Origin: Pseudomonadota bacterium
GTDB lineage: Bacteria; Pseudomonadota; Alphaproteobacteria; Rhizobiales; Rhizobiaceae
NCBI GenBank assembly: GCA_023404095.1
Contig: JAEYDD010000067.1
Span: 186,001 to 250,000 of the forward strand
Direction: 5' to 3'
Length of the DNA: 64,000 nucleotides
In this document: one piece after another, positions 25,902 to 34,197 of the stretch
How positions within the stretch are numbered: position 1 is the stretch's first letter
Layout of the letters: every line of letters starts with the position of its first letter
Program-made: the position numbers and the translations under genes
The notes under the pieces: generated by a model
Told to the model about the DNA's origin: nothing
Seen by the model: only the letters and a program-made list of their open reading frames with translations
Database searches by the model: none

Positions 25902-26943
25902 GTAACTGAACCAGGCTGCTGATGATGCGTCTGCGGGATTGCACGGATTGGATGGTCAGTTCTTCCTGATGCTGGCTCTTTGCCAGGATTTCCGGTGCGG
26001 TGAAGATTTCTGGATTGTTGCGCATCTCCACCGGCAGCAGTGCCATCGCCTCCCGGTTCGCGATCGGCATGTTCAGGGCGATCGCGTTGCGCGCCGCGCT
26101 TTTGGCCTTAGAGATATGGTTGAGCAGGTCCAGCGCCTGCGGCTTTTTCTTCGACCGCTCCGTCAGGGCCATGCAGTCAAGCCAGAAGAGCGTGCCCTCC
26201 TTGGGGACGGCGTAGTGCCAAAGCCCTTCGGTGCCGACCTTTTCGTTCAGGACGTGCTGGTCGCCGCTGTAGCCAAGCGCCATCTGGATCTGCGGCCCGA
26301 CCTCCGGGTTCTGGATCGAGGTGATGACGTAGTCATAGGTGAGTACGAAGGGCGCCTGCGCCTTCATCAACTGATAGGCTTGCTTGAGCGTCTCGTTGTC
26401 GTTGGTGTTGATCGATTTCCCGAGCAGGATCAGCGCCGGCACGAAGGCTTCGTTGTGATCCTGATACATCGCGATATGGTCGCGCATCGGTTCGGCCGGC
26501 GCCATGAGGTCGGCCCAGGAAGCCGGTGCCGTCTTGATTGCGTCGGATCGATAGAGAATGCCCATCGTTCCCCAGAAATAGGGAACGCCGTAGCCGCCGC
26601 AGCGCCGCGTCCAGCCGTCGTCATATTCCGACAGTGACGGAACGTTTTCGGGAGAGAGCGCCGTCAGCACTCCCCGTTCACCGAAAAGCCGGGCACCGTT
26701 TTCGCCTGTGACCACCAGGTCCACATCGCTCAGCGGATCGGAAAGCACCTGATCGCGCGCGTCGCCGCTGTCGTAGAATGTCTGGTGGACCGTGTATCCT
26801 GTCTTCTCCGTCCATTCTTTCAGGATGGCGTCGTCGATGTAGGATTCCCAGATCAACAGGTTCAGCGTCTCGGCGGATGCGCTGGAGGGTGGCGTGCAGA
26901 ACGCGGCGAGCGTCGCAGTCGCGACCAAAACAGTTTTCCGCAT
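25888..26943 (-). CDS. Polyamine-type periplasmic binding protein (PotD/PotF/NspS-like)
   Basis: A 351-residue periplasmic protein with a signal peptide ending near SSASA. It shows the spermidine/putrescine-binding fold: LNLLIWESYIDDAILKEWTE (Trp32, Tyr35), PYFWGTMGILYRSD, YQDHNEAFVPALILLGKSIN (Asp162 and Glu165, matching the two acidic amine ligands of PotD), LGYSGDQ (aromatic at 225) and TLFWLDCMAL (Trp254, Asp256). So the canonical amine pocket looks mostly intact. No permease or ATPase genes are adjacent; the only partner is the overlapping GGDEF-EAL gene downstream, as with Vibrio NspS and MbaA. The start at 26943 is chosen for the signal peptide; the longer frame to 27057 lacks one. A sensory rather than transport role is inferred. 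Confidence 0.87.
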   Translation of the reverse strand: MRKTVLVATATLAAFCTPPSSASAETLNLLIWESYIDDAILKEWTEKTGYTVHQTFYDSGDARDQVLSDPLSDVDLVVTGENGARLFGERGVLTALSPENVPSLSEYDDGWTRRCGGYGVPYFWGTMGILYRSDAIKTAPASWADLMAPAEPMRDHIAMYQDHNEAFVPALILLGKSINTNDNETLKQAYQLMKAQAPFVLTYDYVITSIQNPEVGPQIQMALGYSGDQHVLNEKVGTEGLWHYAVPKEGTLFWLDCMALTERSKKKPQALDLLNHISKAKSAARNAIALNMPIANREAMALLPVEMRNNPEIFTAPEILAKSQHQEELTIQSVQSRRRIISSLVQLRDSR

Positions 26944-27104
26944 GCCCAAGCCCCGGCTTTCCCTCAACGAGAAAAGGATAGAGAGCAACGATTGAGGAAT
27001 TCTTACAGGAAAACCCGACGTTGAGCGGTCTTGCGGCAGGAACGCATTGCGCTGCACTGCGAGGTTGCTAGGTTGCCATGGAGATAACAGTCAGAGAGGC
27101 ATGC

Positions 27105-28358
27105 ATGGGAGCGGATCTTTCTTCACTGCTGGACAGGGTCGTCGGCACCGGCCAGTTGCTTTTGGTCGATCCGTCCGGCGGGCAGAGGCGCTTTGGCGAC
27201 GGCACGGGCCGCGCGCTGCGCATACGCCTGGCCGATGCGGAAGTCGGCGGCGAAATTGCTGCCGATCCGGCGCTGAAGCTGGGCGAGGCCTATATGGACG
27301 GGCGACTGGTCGTGGAGGAGGGGGACATATTCGACCTGCTGTCGCTGCTGCGCCGCAACGGGATACGCCGCGTCGCTAGCCCGCGCCTTAAGGCGAAGGG
27401 ACTGCTGCGACTGCTGGCCTATCAGTTCGGCGCCCGCATCCCGGTCAATCGCAACCGCAAGAACGTGGCGCATCACTATGACCTCGACGCGCGGCTGTTC
27501 GATCTCTTCCTCGATCAGGACTGGCAGTATTCCTGCGCCTATTTCGAGCCACGCGGCATATCTCTTGACGAAGCGCAGACGGCCAAGAAGCGGCACATCA
27601 CGGCCAAGCTGTTGCTGCAGCCCGGCCAGCGCGTGCTGGAGGTCGGCTCCGGCTGGGGCGGTCTCGGCATGTACATGGCCGAAAGCTCCGGCGTGGATGT
27701 GACCGGCATCACGCTCAGCGAGGAGCAACTCACTGTTTCGCGAAACCGGGTCGCCGAGCGCGGTCTGTCGGACCGGGTGCGCTTCGAGCTGACGGACTAT
27801 GTCGATCTCAAGGGCGAGTTCGACCGCATCGTCTCCGTCGGCATGTTCGAGCATGTCGGGCTTGCCAATTACGACAGGTTTTTCAAGACGATGGCGCGCG
27901 TTTTGAAGAAAGAGGGCGTGATGGTCCTTCACTATATCGGCAGGGTGAAGCCCGCCTACACCATCAATCCGTGGATCGAGAAGTACATCTTCCCCGGCGG
28001 CTACCTGCCGGCGCTATCGGAGGTGCTGCCCGCAATCGAGAGGGCAGGTTTCCTGGTGAAGGACATAGAGATGCTGCCGATGCACTATGCCTGGACGCTG
28101 AAGGCGTGGCGGGAGCGCTTCGTCGCGCGGTGGGACGAGGCGGCACGCCTCTATGACGAGCGCTTCTGCAGGATGTGGGAATTCTACCTTGCTGCGATGG
28201 AGGCTGCGTTCCGGCACGACCGACTGCCGATCATCCAATTGCAGCTGGCCCGTCATCAGGACGCGGTCCCCTATGCACGCGACTATATCGGCGAGGCGGA
28301 GGCGCAACTCAAGGCGTTCGAAGCACGGCGTCTGCCGCTCGCTCCGGTCAGGTTCTGA
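27105..28358 (+). CDS. Cyclopropane-fatty-acyl-phospholipid synthase family methyltransferase
   Basis: A 417-residue S-adenosylmethionine-dependent enzyme of the Cfa/mycolic-acid methyltransferase family, which adds a methylene bridge to cis double bonds of membrane phospholipid acyl chains. An N-terminal lipid-binding region (about 1-110, ALKLGEAYMDGRLVVEEGDI) precedes NVAHHYDLDARLFDLFLDQD, a family hallmark. The SAM site is RVLEVGSGWGGLGMYMAE, followed by the VGMFEHVG active-site segment and the HYIGRVKP strand. The ATG at 27105 has GAGAGG upstream; an earlier ATG at 27078 lacks a good site. It is divergent from the PotD-like gene. Rhizobia carry several cfa paralogues, so the exact product is uncertain. 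Confidence 0.88.
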   Translation: MGADLSSLLDRVVGTGQLLLVDPSGGQRRFGDGTGRALRIRLADAEVGGEIAADPALKLGEAYMDGRLVVEEGDIFDLLSLLRRNGIRRVASPRLKAKGLLRLLAYQFGARIPVNRNRKNVAHHYDLDARLFDLFLDQDWQYSCAYFEPRGISLDEAQTAKKRHITAKLLLQPGQRVLEVGSGWGGLGMYMAESSGVDVTGITLSEEQLTVSRNRVAERGLSDRVRFELTDYVDLKGEFDRIVSVGMFEHVGLANYDRFFKTMARVLKKEGVMVLHYIGRVKPAYTINPWIEKYIFPGGYLPALSEVLPAIERAGFLVKDIEMLPMHYAWTLKAWRERFVARWDEAARLYDERFCRMWEFYLAAMEAAFRHDRLPIIQLQLARHQDAVPYARDYIGEAEAQLKAFEARRLPLAPVRF

Positions 28359-28515
28359 GGCGGCAGGAACCGGAGCCGGGCTAAATGCGCTCAATCACGG
28401 TATAGTGCAAATCTGCAACGCATCTTCGCTTTTTCGAATTTGTGCATATCCCCGCCATTGCAGGTACCTTCAAATAGGGCAACAAACGATCCGGGTCTTG
28501 CTGGGGGTTTATTTA

Positions 28516-29466
28516 ATGAAGTTTCAAATACTTCGGGCCGCATTGACGGCCCTGGCGCTTGGCGCGCCGGCGGCGCAGGCAAACGATTTTATGGCGCGCT
28601 CCACGGACGGTGCATTCTGGCTCTCCGGCGGCGTCGGTCTCATGAACATCGAGGCGCACGAGCATGTCTACCTCGGCGCCGACAAGGCGAGCCAGCTCGA
28701 CTGGGAGGCCGACGGCGTTGTTCTCTATACGGCCTCGGCAGGCGCCGAGCTTGGCGGAGACTGGTATGTCAGGGGCAAGCTGGATCTCGGCTTCGGCGGT
28801 GACAGCCACATGGTCGACTACGACTGGGTGCCGGGCTACTTCATCGACCAGAGCAAGGACGGCTGGAGCGATCGCTCCGTCCACCCGGGCACGCGCCTCG
28901 ACTACTATTTCGCCGGCACCCTCGACGTCGGCAGGGACATTTTCACCGACGAGACCAGCACTGTCAGCGTCGGGGGAGGCTTCAAGTACACCGAGGTGCG
29001 CTGGGACGCGTTCGGCGGTTCCTACATTTACAGCGACGGCGGCGTGCGCAACGACATCGGCGAACTGCCCGACGGCCTGAAGGGCATCTCCTACAAGCAG
29101 AAGATCCCGGTCCTCTTTCTCGGCTTCGACGGCTCGACTCGCTTCGACCGGTTCACCCTGTCCGGCGGCGTCAAGGGCGGCATGACGCTCGGCATCGACG
29201 ACAAGGACGACCACTGGCTGACCGAGACGCGGGTTTTCGGTGACATGGACGCAGCACCGGTTCTCATGCTCAACGCGGCGATCGACTACCAGTTGACCGA
29301 CACGGCCTCGATCTATCTCGCCGGCAATTTCGAGAACGTCTTCCGCAGGCGGGGGGATATGAACTCGATCGACACGGCGACCGGAATTGCCACCCTCTAC
29401 AAGGATGCCGCCGGTGCATCGTTCGAGACGATGTCGCTCCAGATGGGGCTTCGCGCCCGGTTCTAG
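28516..29466 (+). CDS. Omptin family outer-membrane protease
   Basis: A 316-residue protein with a signal peptide (MKFQILRAALTALALGAPAA) that matches the OmpT/Pla omptins along its length. Landmarks are KASQLDWEADGVVLY, GDSHMVDYDWVPGY, SVHPGTRLDYYFAG, GGSYIYSDGGVRND, LPDGLKGISYKQKI and a C-terminal Phe. The four catalytic residues of OmpT (Asp83, Asp85, Asp210, His212) have counterparts Asp101 and Asp103 (VDYDW) and Asp231 and His233 (DDKDDHW). A working ten-stranded surface protease is therefore expected, one that cleaves at basic residues and needs lipopolysaccharide. Omptins are best known from enterobacteria and plant or insect associates. It is monocistronic or followed by a small membrane protein 66 bases on. 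Confidence 0.9.
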   Translation: MKFQILRAALTALALGAPAAQANDFMARSTDGAFWLSGGVGLMNIEAHEHVYLGADKASQLDWEADGVVLYTASAGAELGGDWYVRGKLDLGFGGDSHMVDYDWVPGYFIDQSKDGWSDRSVHPGTRLDYYFAGTLDVGRDIFTDETSTVSVGGGFKYTEVRWDAFGGSYIYSDGGVRNDIGELPDGLKGISYKQKIPVLFLGFDGSTRFDRFTLSGGVKGGMTLGIDDKDDHWLTETRVFGDMDAAPVLMLNAAIDYQLTDTASIYLAGNFENVFRRRGDMNSIDTATGIATLYKDAAGASFETMSLQMGLRARF

Positions 29467-29532
29467 GTCCCGCCCCCGGATCGCCCTCGCGGCGATCTGC
29501 GACCAGCCACCCAGCCTGCAGAGGAGCATTCG

Positions 29533-30096
29533 GTGAGCGACGCCTTCGGTTTCATGTTCGGCTTTTATGGTCTGCTGCTCGGTCTGGCCGTCGCCGAAGT
29601 CGTGGGCGGATTCTCGCGCGCCTATGACGATCGCCACACGCGCAGGCTCGGCTTTGTCGCGCCCTTGTTCGGCGTTCTGCTGCTCGTCGATCTCATCACG
29701 TTCTGGATGAACGCCTGGGCTTATCGCGAACTGGCCGAGATCAGCCATCTCACTGCCTTCGTCACGGCACTGGTCGCATTGCTCTACTATTTCGCCGCCA
29801 CCCAGGTTTTTCCGAAGGCTGCGGAGACGGAGACGCTCGATGACCATATCATGGCGCACCGGCGCGAGGTGGCCTTCTGCGTGCTGGCCAGTAATCTGTT
29901 GACGCAGATCCCACCGGCAATCTCTGCCATCACCACGCCGTGGCCCCTCTCCGATATCGCCCTTTGGGCCGGGCTGAACCTGACCTACTACGGCCTCCTT
30001 TGCACAGCGGCGCTCGCCAGGCGGAAGAAGACCGTCGGCATCGCTCTCGCCTCCGCGGTCTCGTTCGTCCTCGTCGCAACGGCGGTCTTCGCTTGA
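29533..30096 (+). CDS. Hypothetical membrane protein, five to six TM segments
   Basis: A 187-residue integral membrane protein starting with GTG (ribosome site CAGAGGAG). Hydrophobic segments lie at about 6-26 (FMFGFYGLLLGLAVAEVVGG), 40-60, 73-92 (FVTALVALLYYFAATQVF), 112-130, 138-158 and 168-186. It has no transport or enzyme motif I recognise. Family unknown. It follows the omptin gene on the same strand, but nothing ties the functions together. Confidence 0.6.
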   Translation: MSDAFGFMFGFYGLLLGLAVAEVVGGFSRAYDDRHTRRLGFVAPLFGVLLLVDLITFWMNAWAYRELAEISHLTAFVTALVALLYYFAATQVFPKAAETETLDDHIMAHRREVAFCVLASNLLTQIPPAISAITTPWPLSDIALWAGLNLTYYGLLCTAALARRKKTVGIALASAVSFVLVATAVFA

Positions 30097-30346
30097 CCGC
30101 GCCACAGGCGCATTGCAGGGGGATCATTCCATAGGACATCGCTAGTTCCCGCCGCTCGTAAGGCTAACTCAGCCCGGAGGGCCGGCCGCGTCGGGAAAGA
30201 TGTCGTGGCCGGCGTGCCCATATCCTGTGGACCTCGCTCGATCTGGCGATTGGCGCACGGGCGATGGGGCATTATGGTCCCCGCCCGCCGCAGCATCCGG
30301 GCAGGGCCGTCATGGTCTGCGCGCAATCATCGCATAGGAGACGTTC

Positions 30347-32647
30347 ATGGCTGCCACCCCGCTCAAGATCGCCAACACGATCGCCGCCGAGATCAAGGCG
30401 ACCTCGGCGCAGGTTTCGGCTGCGGTAGGCCTCCTCGACGAGGGCGCCACCGTTCCCTTCATCGCGCGCTACCGCAAGGAAGTGACCGGCGGGCTCGACG
30501 ACACCCAGTTGCGCATACTCTCCGAACGGCTTGTTTATCTGCGCGAGCTGGAGGCGCGTCGCGCCTCTATCGTCGAAAGCATCTCGGGTCAGGGGAAGCT
30601 CACCGACGAACTCGCCGCCAAGATCGCAAGCGTTTCTACGAAGGCCGAGCTGGAAGACATCTACCTGCCTTACAAGCCCAAGCGCCGCACCAAGGCGGAG
30701 ATCGCCCGCGAGCGCGGGCTCGGTCCGCTCGCCGACCGGATACTCGCCGAACGCGACAAGGTGCCGGCGGATCTCGCGCAGGCCTTCCTCGGCGCCGAGG
30801 TGCCGGATGCCAAGGTCGCACTCGAGGGCGCGCGCGACATCATCGCCGAACAGATCACGGAAAACGCCGACCTGCTGAAGCGGCTGCGCCACCATATGAA
30901 GGAGAACGCCTTGCTCCGTTCGCGCGTCGTCGACGGCAAGAAGGAGGCTGGCGCCAAGTTTTCCGACTACTTCGATCACACCGAACGGTGGGCGACCGTT
31001 CCGGGCCACCGCGCGCTGGCGATGCTGCGCGGCTGGAACGAGGAGGTGCTTTCCGTCGACATCGTCGTGGACCAGGACAACGTGGAACAGGTCAAGCCGG
31101 TCGAGCGAATCATCGCCTCCTTCTACGCGCTCGGCCAGAAGCCGGGCGACAAGTGGCTGGCTGAGGTCTTCGGCTGGACCTGGCGGGTGAAGCTTTCCAT
31201 GTCGCTGTCGCTGGACCTGATGCGGGAGATGCGCGAGCGCTCCGAGGAGGAGGCGATCCGCGTCTTCGCCCGCAACCTGAAGGATCTGCTGCTGGCCGCA
31301 CCGGCGGGAACGCGGGCGACGATGGGGCTCGATCCGGGTATCCGCACCGGCGTCAAGGTTGCCGTCGTCGACAATACCGGCAAGGTGCTGGAGACCACAA
31401 CGGTCTATCCGTTCCCGCCGAAGAACGACGTGCGCGGCACGCAGGCCGAACTCGCCTCGATGATCCGCAAGCACAAGGTCGAGCTGATCGCGATCGGCAA
31501 CGGAACCGGCAGCCGCGAGACGGAAAAACTCGTCGCCGACATGCTGGCAGCGCTGCCCGCGCCCAAACCCACCAAGGTCATCGTCTCCGAGGCCGGCGCG
31601 TCCGTCTACTCGGCCTCCGAGACGGCCGCTGCGGAATTCCCGAACCTCGACGTTTCGCTGCGCGGTGCCGTCTCCATCGCCCGCCGCCTGCAGGACCCGC
31701 TCGCCGAACTGGTGAAGATCGAGCCGAAGTCGATCGGCGTCGGCCAGTACCAGCACGATGTCGACCAGGGCAAGCTCAGCCGTTCTCTGGATGCGGTCGT
31801 CGAGGATGCGGTGAATGCGGTCGGCGTCGACCTGAACACCGCGTCCGCCCCGCTCTTGGCGCGCGTTTCCGGGCTTGGAAAATCATCGGCCGACGCGATC
31901 GTCGCCCATCGCGACGCCAACGGGCCCTTCGAAAGCCGCAAGGAACTGCTCAAGGTGCCGCGCCTCGGTGCGCGCACGTTCGAACAGTGTGCCGGCTTCC
32001 TGCGGATCCCGAACGGCAAGGAGCCACTGGACGCATCCTCCGTCCATCCGGAGGCCTACGGCGTCGCCAAGAAGATCGTCGCCGCGTGCGGCCGCGACGT
32101 GCGCAGCCTGATGGGGGACAGCGCGGCGCTGAAGAAACTCGATCCGCAGTTGTTCGTCGACGAGCGTTTCGGCCTGCCCACGGTGAAGGACATCCTGGCC
32201 GAACTGGAAAAGCCCGGCCGCGACCCGCGCCCGGAGTTCAAGACGGCAACCTTCGCCGACGGGATCGACGATATCAAGGATCTGAAGGTCGGCATGCTGC
32301 TGGAAGGGACGGTGACCAACGTCGCGGCCTTCGGCGCCTTCGTCGATATCGGCGTCCATCAGGACGGTCTCGTCCACGTCTCGCAACTCGCAGACCGCTT
32401 CGTCAAGGATCCGCACGAGGTGGTCAAGGCGGGCGACGTCGTGAAGGTGCGCGTCACCGAGGTAGACGTCGCCCGCAGGCGCATCGGGTTGACCATGCGA
32501 AAGGACGGCGGCGGCGAGCAGCCGGCGCGCGACCAGCGCCGCGACGCGCCACGCGGCGGAAACAGCCGCGCGCAACCGCCCAAGCCGCAGCCGCCTGCAC
32601 AGGGCGCGTTCGGGGCGGCGTTGGCCGAAGCGATGAAGCGGAAGTAG
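30347..32647 (+). CDS. tex: Tex family transcription accessory / RNA-binding protein
   Basis: A 766-residue Tex protein. The N-terminal helical region starts KIANTIAAEIKATSAQVSAA, with the hallmark GATVPFIARYRKEVTGGLDD. A YqgF/RNase H-like domain contains MGLDPGIRTGVKVAVVD. Helix-hairpin-helix motifs follow (LLARVSGLGKSSADAIVAHR), and a C-terminal S1 RNA-binding domain (GMLLEGTVTNVAAFGAFVDI GVHQDG) precedes a basic disordered tail. Tex proteins bind nucleic acid and affect transcription and virulence-gene expression; the exact biochemical role is unsettled. A clear ribosome site (AGGAGACG) precedes the ATG. Confidence 0.95.
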   Translation: MAATPLKIANTIAAEIKATSAQVSAAVGLLDEGATVPFIARYRKEVTGGLDDTQLRILSERLVYLRELEARRASIVESISGQGKLTDELAAKIASVSTKAELEDIYLPYKPKRRTKAEIARERGLGPLADRILAERDKVPADLAQAFLGAEVPDAKVALEGARDIIAEQITENADLLKRLRHHMKENALLRSRVVDGKKEAGAKFSDYFDHTERWATVPGHRALAMLRGWNEEVLSVDIVVDQDNVEQVKPVERIIASFYALGQKPGDKWLAEVFGWTWRVKLSMSLSLDLMREMRERSEEEAIRVFARNLKDLLLAAPAGTRATMGLDPGIRTGVKVAVVDNTGKVLETTTVYPFPPKNDVRGTQAELASMIRKHKVELIAIGNGTGSRETEKLVADMLAALPAPKPTKVIVSEAGASVYSASETAAAEFPNLDVSLRGAVSIARRLQDPLAELVKIEPKSIGVGQYQHDVDQGKLSRSLDAVVEDAVNAVGVDLNTASAPLLARVSGLGKSSADAIVAHRDANGPFESRKELLKVPRLGARTFEQCAGFLRIPNGKEPLDASSVHPEAYGVAKKIVAACGRDVRSLMGDSAALKKLDPQLFVDERFGLPTVKDILAELEKPGRDPRPEFKTATFADGIDDIKDLKVGMLLEGTVTNVAAFGAFVDIGVHQDGLVHVSQLADRFVKDPHEVVKAGDVVKVRVTEVDVARRRIGLTMRKDGGGEQPARDQRRDAPRGGNSRAQPPKPQPPAQGAFGAALAEAMKRK

Positions 32648-32785
32648 CGCTTTTGCGAAGCGCGGCAGACATTTGTGCCGGAACCGAACGGCTATGGAAG
32701 AGCGTTAACGCTGAAGCCCGCTCGATCTTGAGAGGAATCGTCTGACAGTCGCTTTATGCGGCTCGCAACGACGGAGGAGTGATGA

Positions 32786-33814
32786 ATGGGACAAGTTTTG
32801 CGTCTGCCCGCGAACGAGGTTGAGCGTCTGGTTGCAGTGCGCGCGCTTGACCTCGCCGATAGCGGTCCCACGCCGGAGCTTTCCGCCCTCGCCAATCTGG
32901 CGCAGGGGGTGTTCGACACGCCGTTTGCCGCGGTCAACGTCGTCGACGAGGATTGGCAGCGTGTCGCCGGCCAGGCTGGAATAGCACTCGGCGAATGCGC
33001 GCGTGAGATCTCCATCTGCACGCGGGTCGTTCATGCAAATGATGTCGTCGTCATTCCCGACCTGGCCAGGCACGCGGAGCTGTGCGACATGCCCTATGTG
33101 ACGGGTGAGCCCCGTTTCCGCTTTTATGCCGGCGCGCCGGTGGTCACCGAGGCTGGACTCGTGGTCGGCGCGTTCTGTGTGCTCGATACGCGCCCGCGCT
33201 CGCTGAGCGAGGCGGAGGTGAAGAACCTGCGCCGCTTTGCGATGGTGGCGGGCGCATTGCTGCGGCTGCAGACGGCCAACATCGTCATGGGGCTGGCCGA
33301 ACGAAGCCTGCGGGCTGCAGCCGTCACCGATCCGCTGACCGGATTCTATAATCGTCAAGCGCTGCCGACCTTCGTGGACGAGGCGATGGAAGACGCGCTG
33401 GCCGCGGGCAGGCGGTTCGGCGCCCTTTATCTCGATATGGACGGCTTCAAGGGCATCAACGATCGCTTCGGCCACCATGCCGGCGACCAGGTGCTCAAGC
33501 AGGCCGCTGACCGCATCCGTTTCGTCATTCGTGCCGGTGACATGGCCGTGCGCATGGGAGGCGACGAGTTCGCGGTATTCCTGCCGGATCCGCCGGATGC
33601 CGGCGCGCTGCGCTCCCTATCCGAGCGCATCGTCGCTGCCTTCCGCAATCCCTTCAAGGTCGATGGCGTTGAACTGAGTGCGCAGATCAGCGTCGGCGGC
33701 GCGGTGGCGCCGGATCAGGGAAGAACCAGGGTCGAACTGCTGAAGGCCGTGGACACGGCGCTCTACGAGGCCAAGTCCGCCGGGCGAAACGGCTACCGCA
33801 TCCTTGGCGGTTGA
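32786..33814 (+). CDS. GAF-GGDEF diguanylate cyclase
   Basis: A 342-residue soluble protein. The N-terminal GAF domain (about 25-165, with IPDLARHAELCDMPYVTGEP and FYAGAPVVTEAGLVVGAFCV) senses a small ligand or redox state. The C-terminal GGDEF domain (175-340) is complete: DPLTGFYNR, LDMDGFKGINDRFGHHAGD and MGGDEFAVF (258-262). The product-inhibition site RAGD (249-252) sits the canonical five residues before GGDEF. It should therefore make c-di-GMP from two GTP with feedback control. It lies alone after tex, from a GGAGGAG ribosome site. The GAF ligand is unknown. Confidence 0.93.
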   Translation: MGQVLRLPANEVERLVAVRALDLADSGPTPELSALANLAQGVFDTPFAAVNVVDEDWQRVAGQAGIALGECAREISICTRVVHANDVVVIPDLARHAELCDMPYVTGEPRFRFYAGAPVVTEAGLVVGAFCVLDTRPRSLSEAEVKNLRRFAMVAGALLRLQTANIVMGLAERSLRAAAVTDPLTGFYNRQALPTFVDEAMEDALAAGRRFGALYLDMDGFKGINDRFGHHAGDQVLKQAADRIRFVIRAGDMAVRMGGDEFAVFLPDPPDAGALRSLSERIVAAFRNPFKVDGVELSAQISVGGAVAPDQGRTRVELLKAVDTALYEAKSAGRNGYRILGG

Positions 33815-33820
33815 CGCGCG

Positions 33821-34144
33821 CTACGTTTCCAGCTCGCCCTTCAGCGCCTCCAGTACGCTGACGGCGTGGCCCGCATACCGACTGATCCAGCGGTCGTGAA
33901 TGGCCTTGATCGGCAGCGCATTCAGGTGGTTCCAGCGCTCCCGCCCCTCGCGCCGGGCGATCACCAGTCCCGCATCTTCAAGAACCTTCAGGTGCTGCAT
34001 GACAGTGCAGCGGTCCATCTCCGGGAAAATCTGACAAAGCCCGCCGGTGGTCATCGGCGTTTCCTTGATGGCGTCCAGCATCTGCCGGCGCTTGCCGTTC
34101 GCCAGCGCCTTGAAGATCGCATCGTCGGCCGATTCGCTTGACAT
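33821..34144 (-). CDS. ArsR-family winged-helix repressor
   Basis: A 107-residue ArsR/SmtB-type regulator: DDAIFKALANGKRRQMLDAI for the first helices, then the winged helix MDRCTVMQHLKVLEDAGLVI ARREGRERW. The cysteine and histidine metal sites of arsenic or zinc sensors are not arranged as in those subgroups, so this is more likely the ArsR-SRPBCC pairing type without a metal. It is divergent from the SRPBCC gene. A perfect palindrome covers its own start codon, which points to autoregulation and control of the neighbour. Confidence 0.88.
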   Translation of the reverse strand: MSSESADDAIFKALANGKRRQMLDAIKETPMTTGGLCQIFPEMDRCTVMQHLKVLEDAGLVIARREGRERWNHLNALPIKAIHDRWISRYAGHAVSVLEALKGELET

Positions 34145-34162
34145 GTTATATTTTTATAACAT
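34143..34162. promoter_or_regulatory. Palindromic operator between arsR and SRPBCC genes
   Basis: ATGTTATA and TATAACAT form a perfect 8-bp inverted repeat around TTTT. It overlaps the arsR start codon and lies 36 bases before the SRPBCC start. The location and symmetry fit an ArsR-dimer operator controlling both divergent genes. Confidence 0.65.
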
Positions 34163-34197
34163 AATTGCGGCAGGTTCAAGCGATGATGGAGGATGGC

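Noticed and set aside
25888..26943. Ordinary ABC-transporter binding protein
   Set aside because: No permease or ATPase gene is adjacent and the only coupled gene is the GGDEF-EAL protein; a sensory role is preferred, although use by a remote transporter is not excluded.
27105..28358. Possible mycolic-acid or toxin-type methyltransferase
   Set aside because: The organism type and motifs fit the common Cfa family; no other gene suggests mycolic acids.
28513..30105. 530-codon minus-strand frame
   Set aside because: Antisense to the omptin and membrane-protein genes, both of which have clear family or membrane features.
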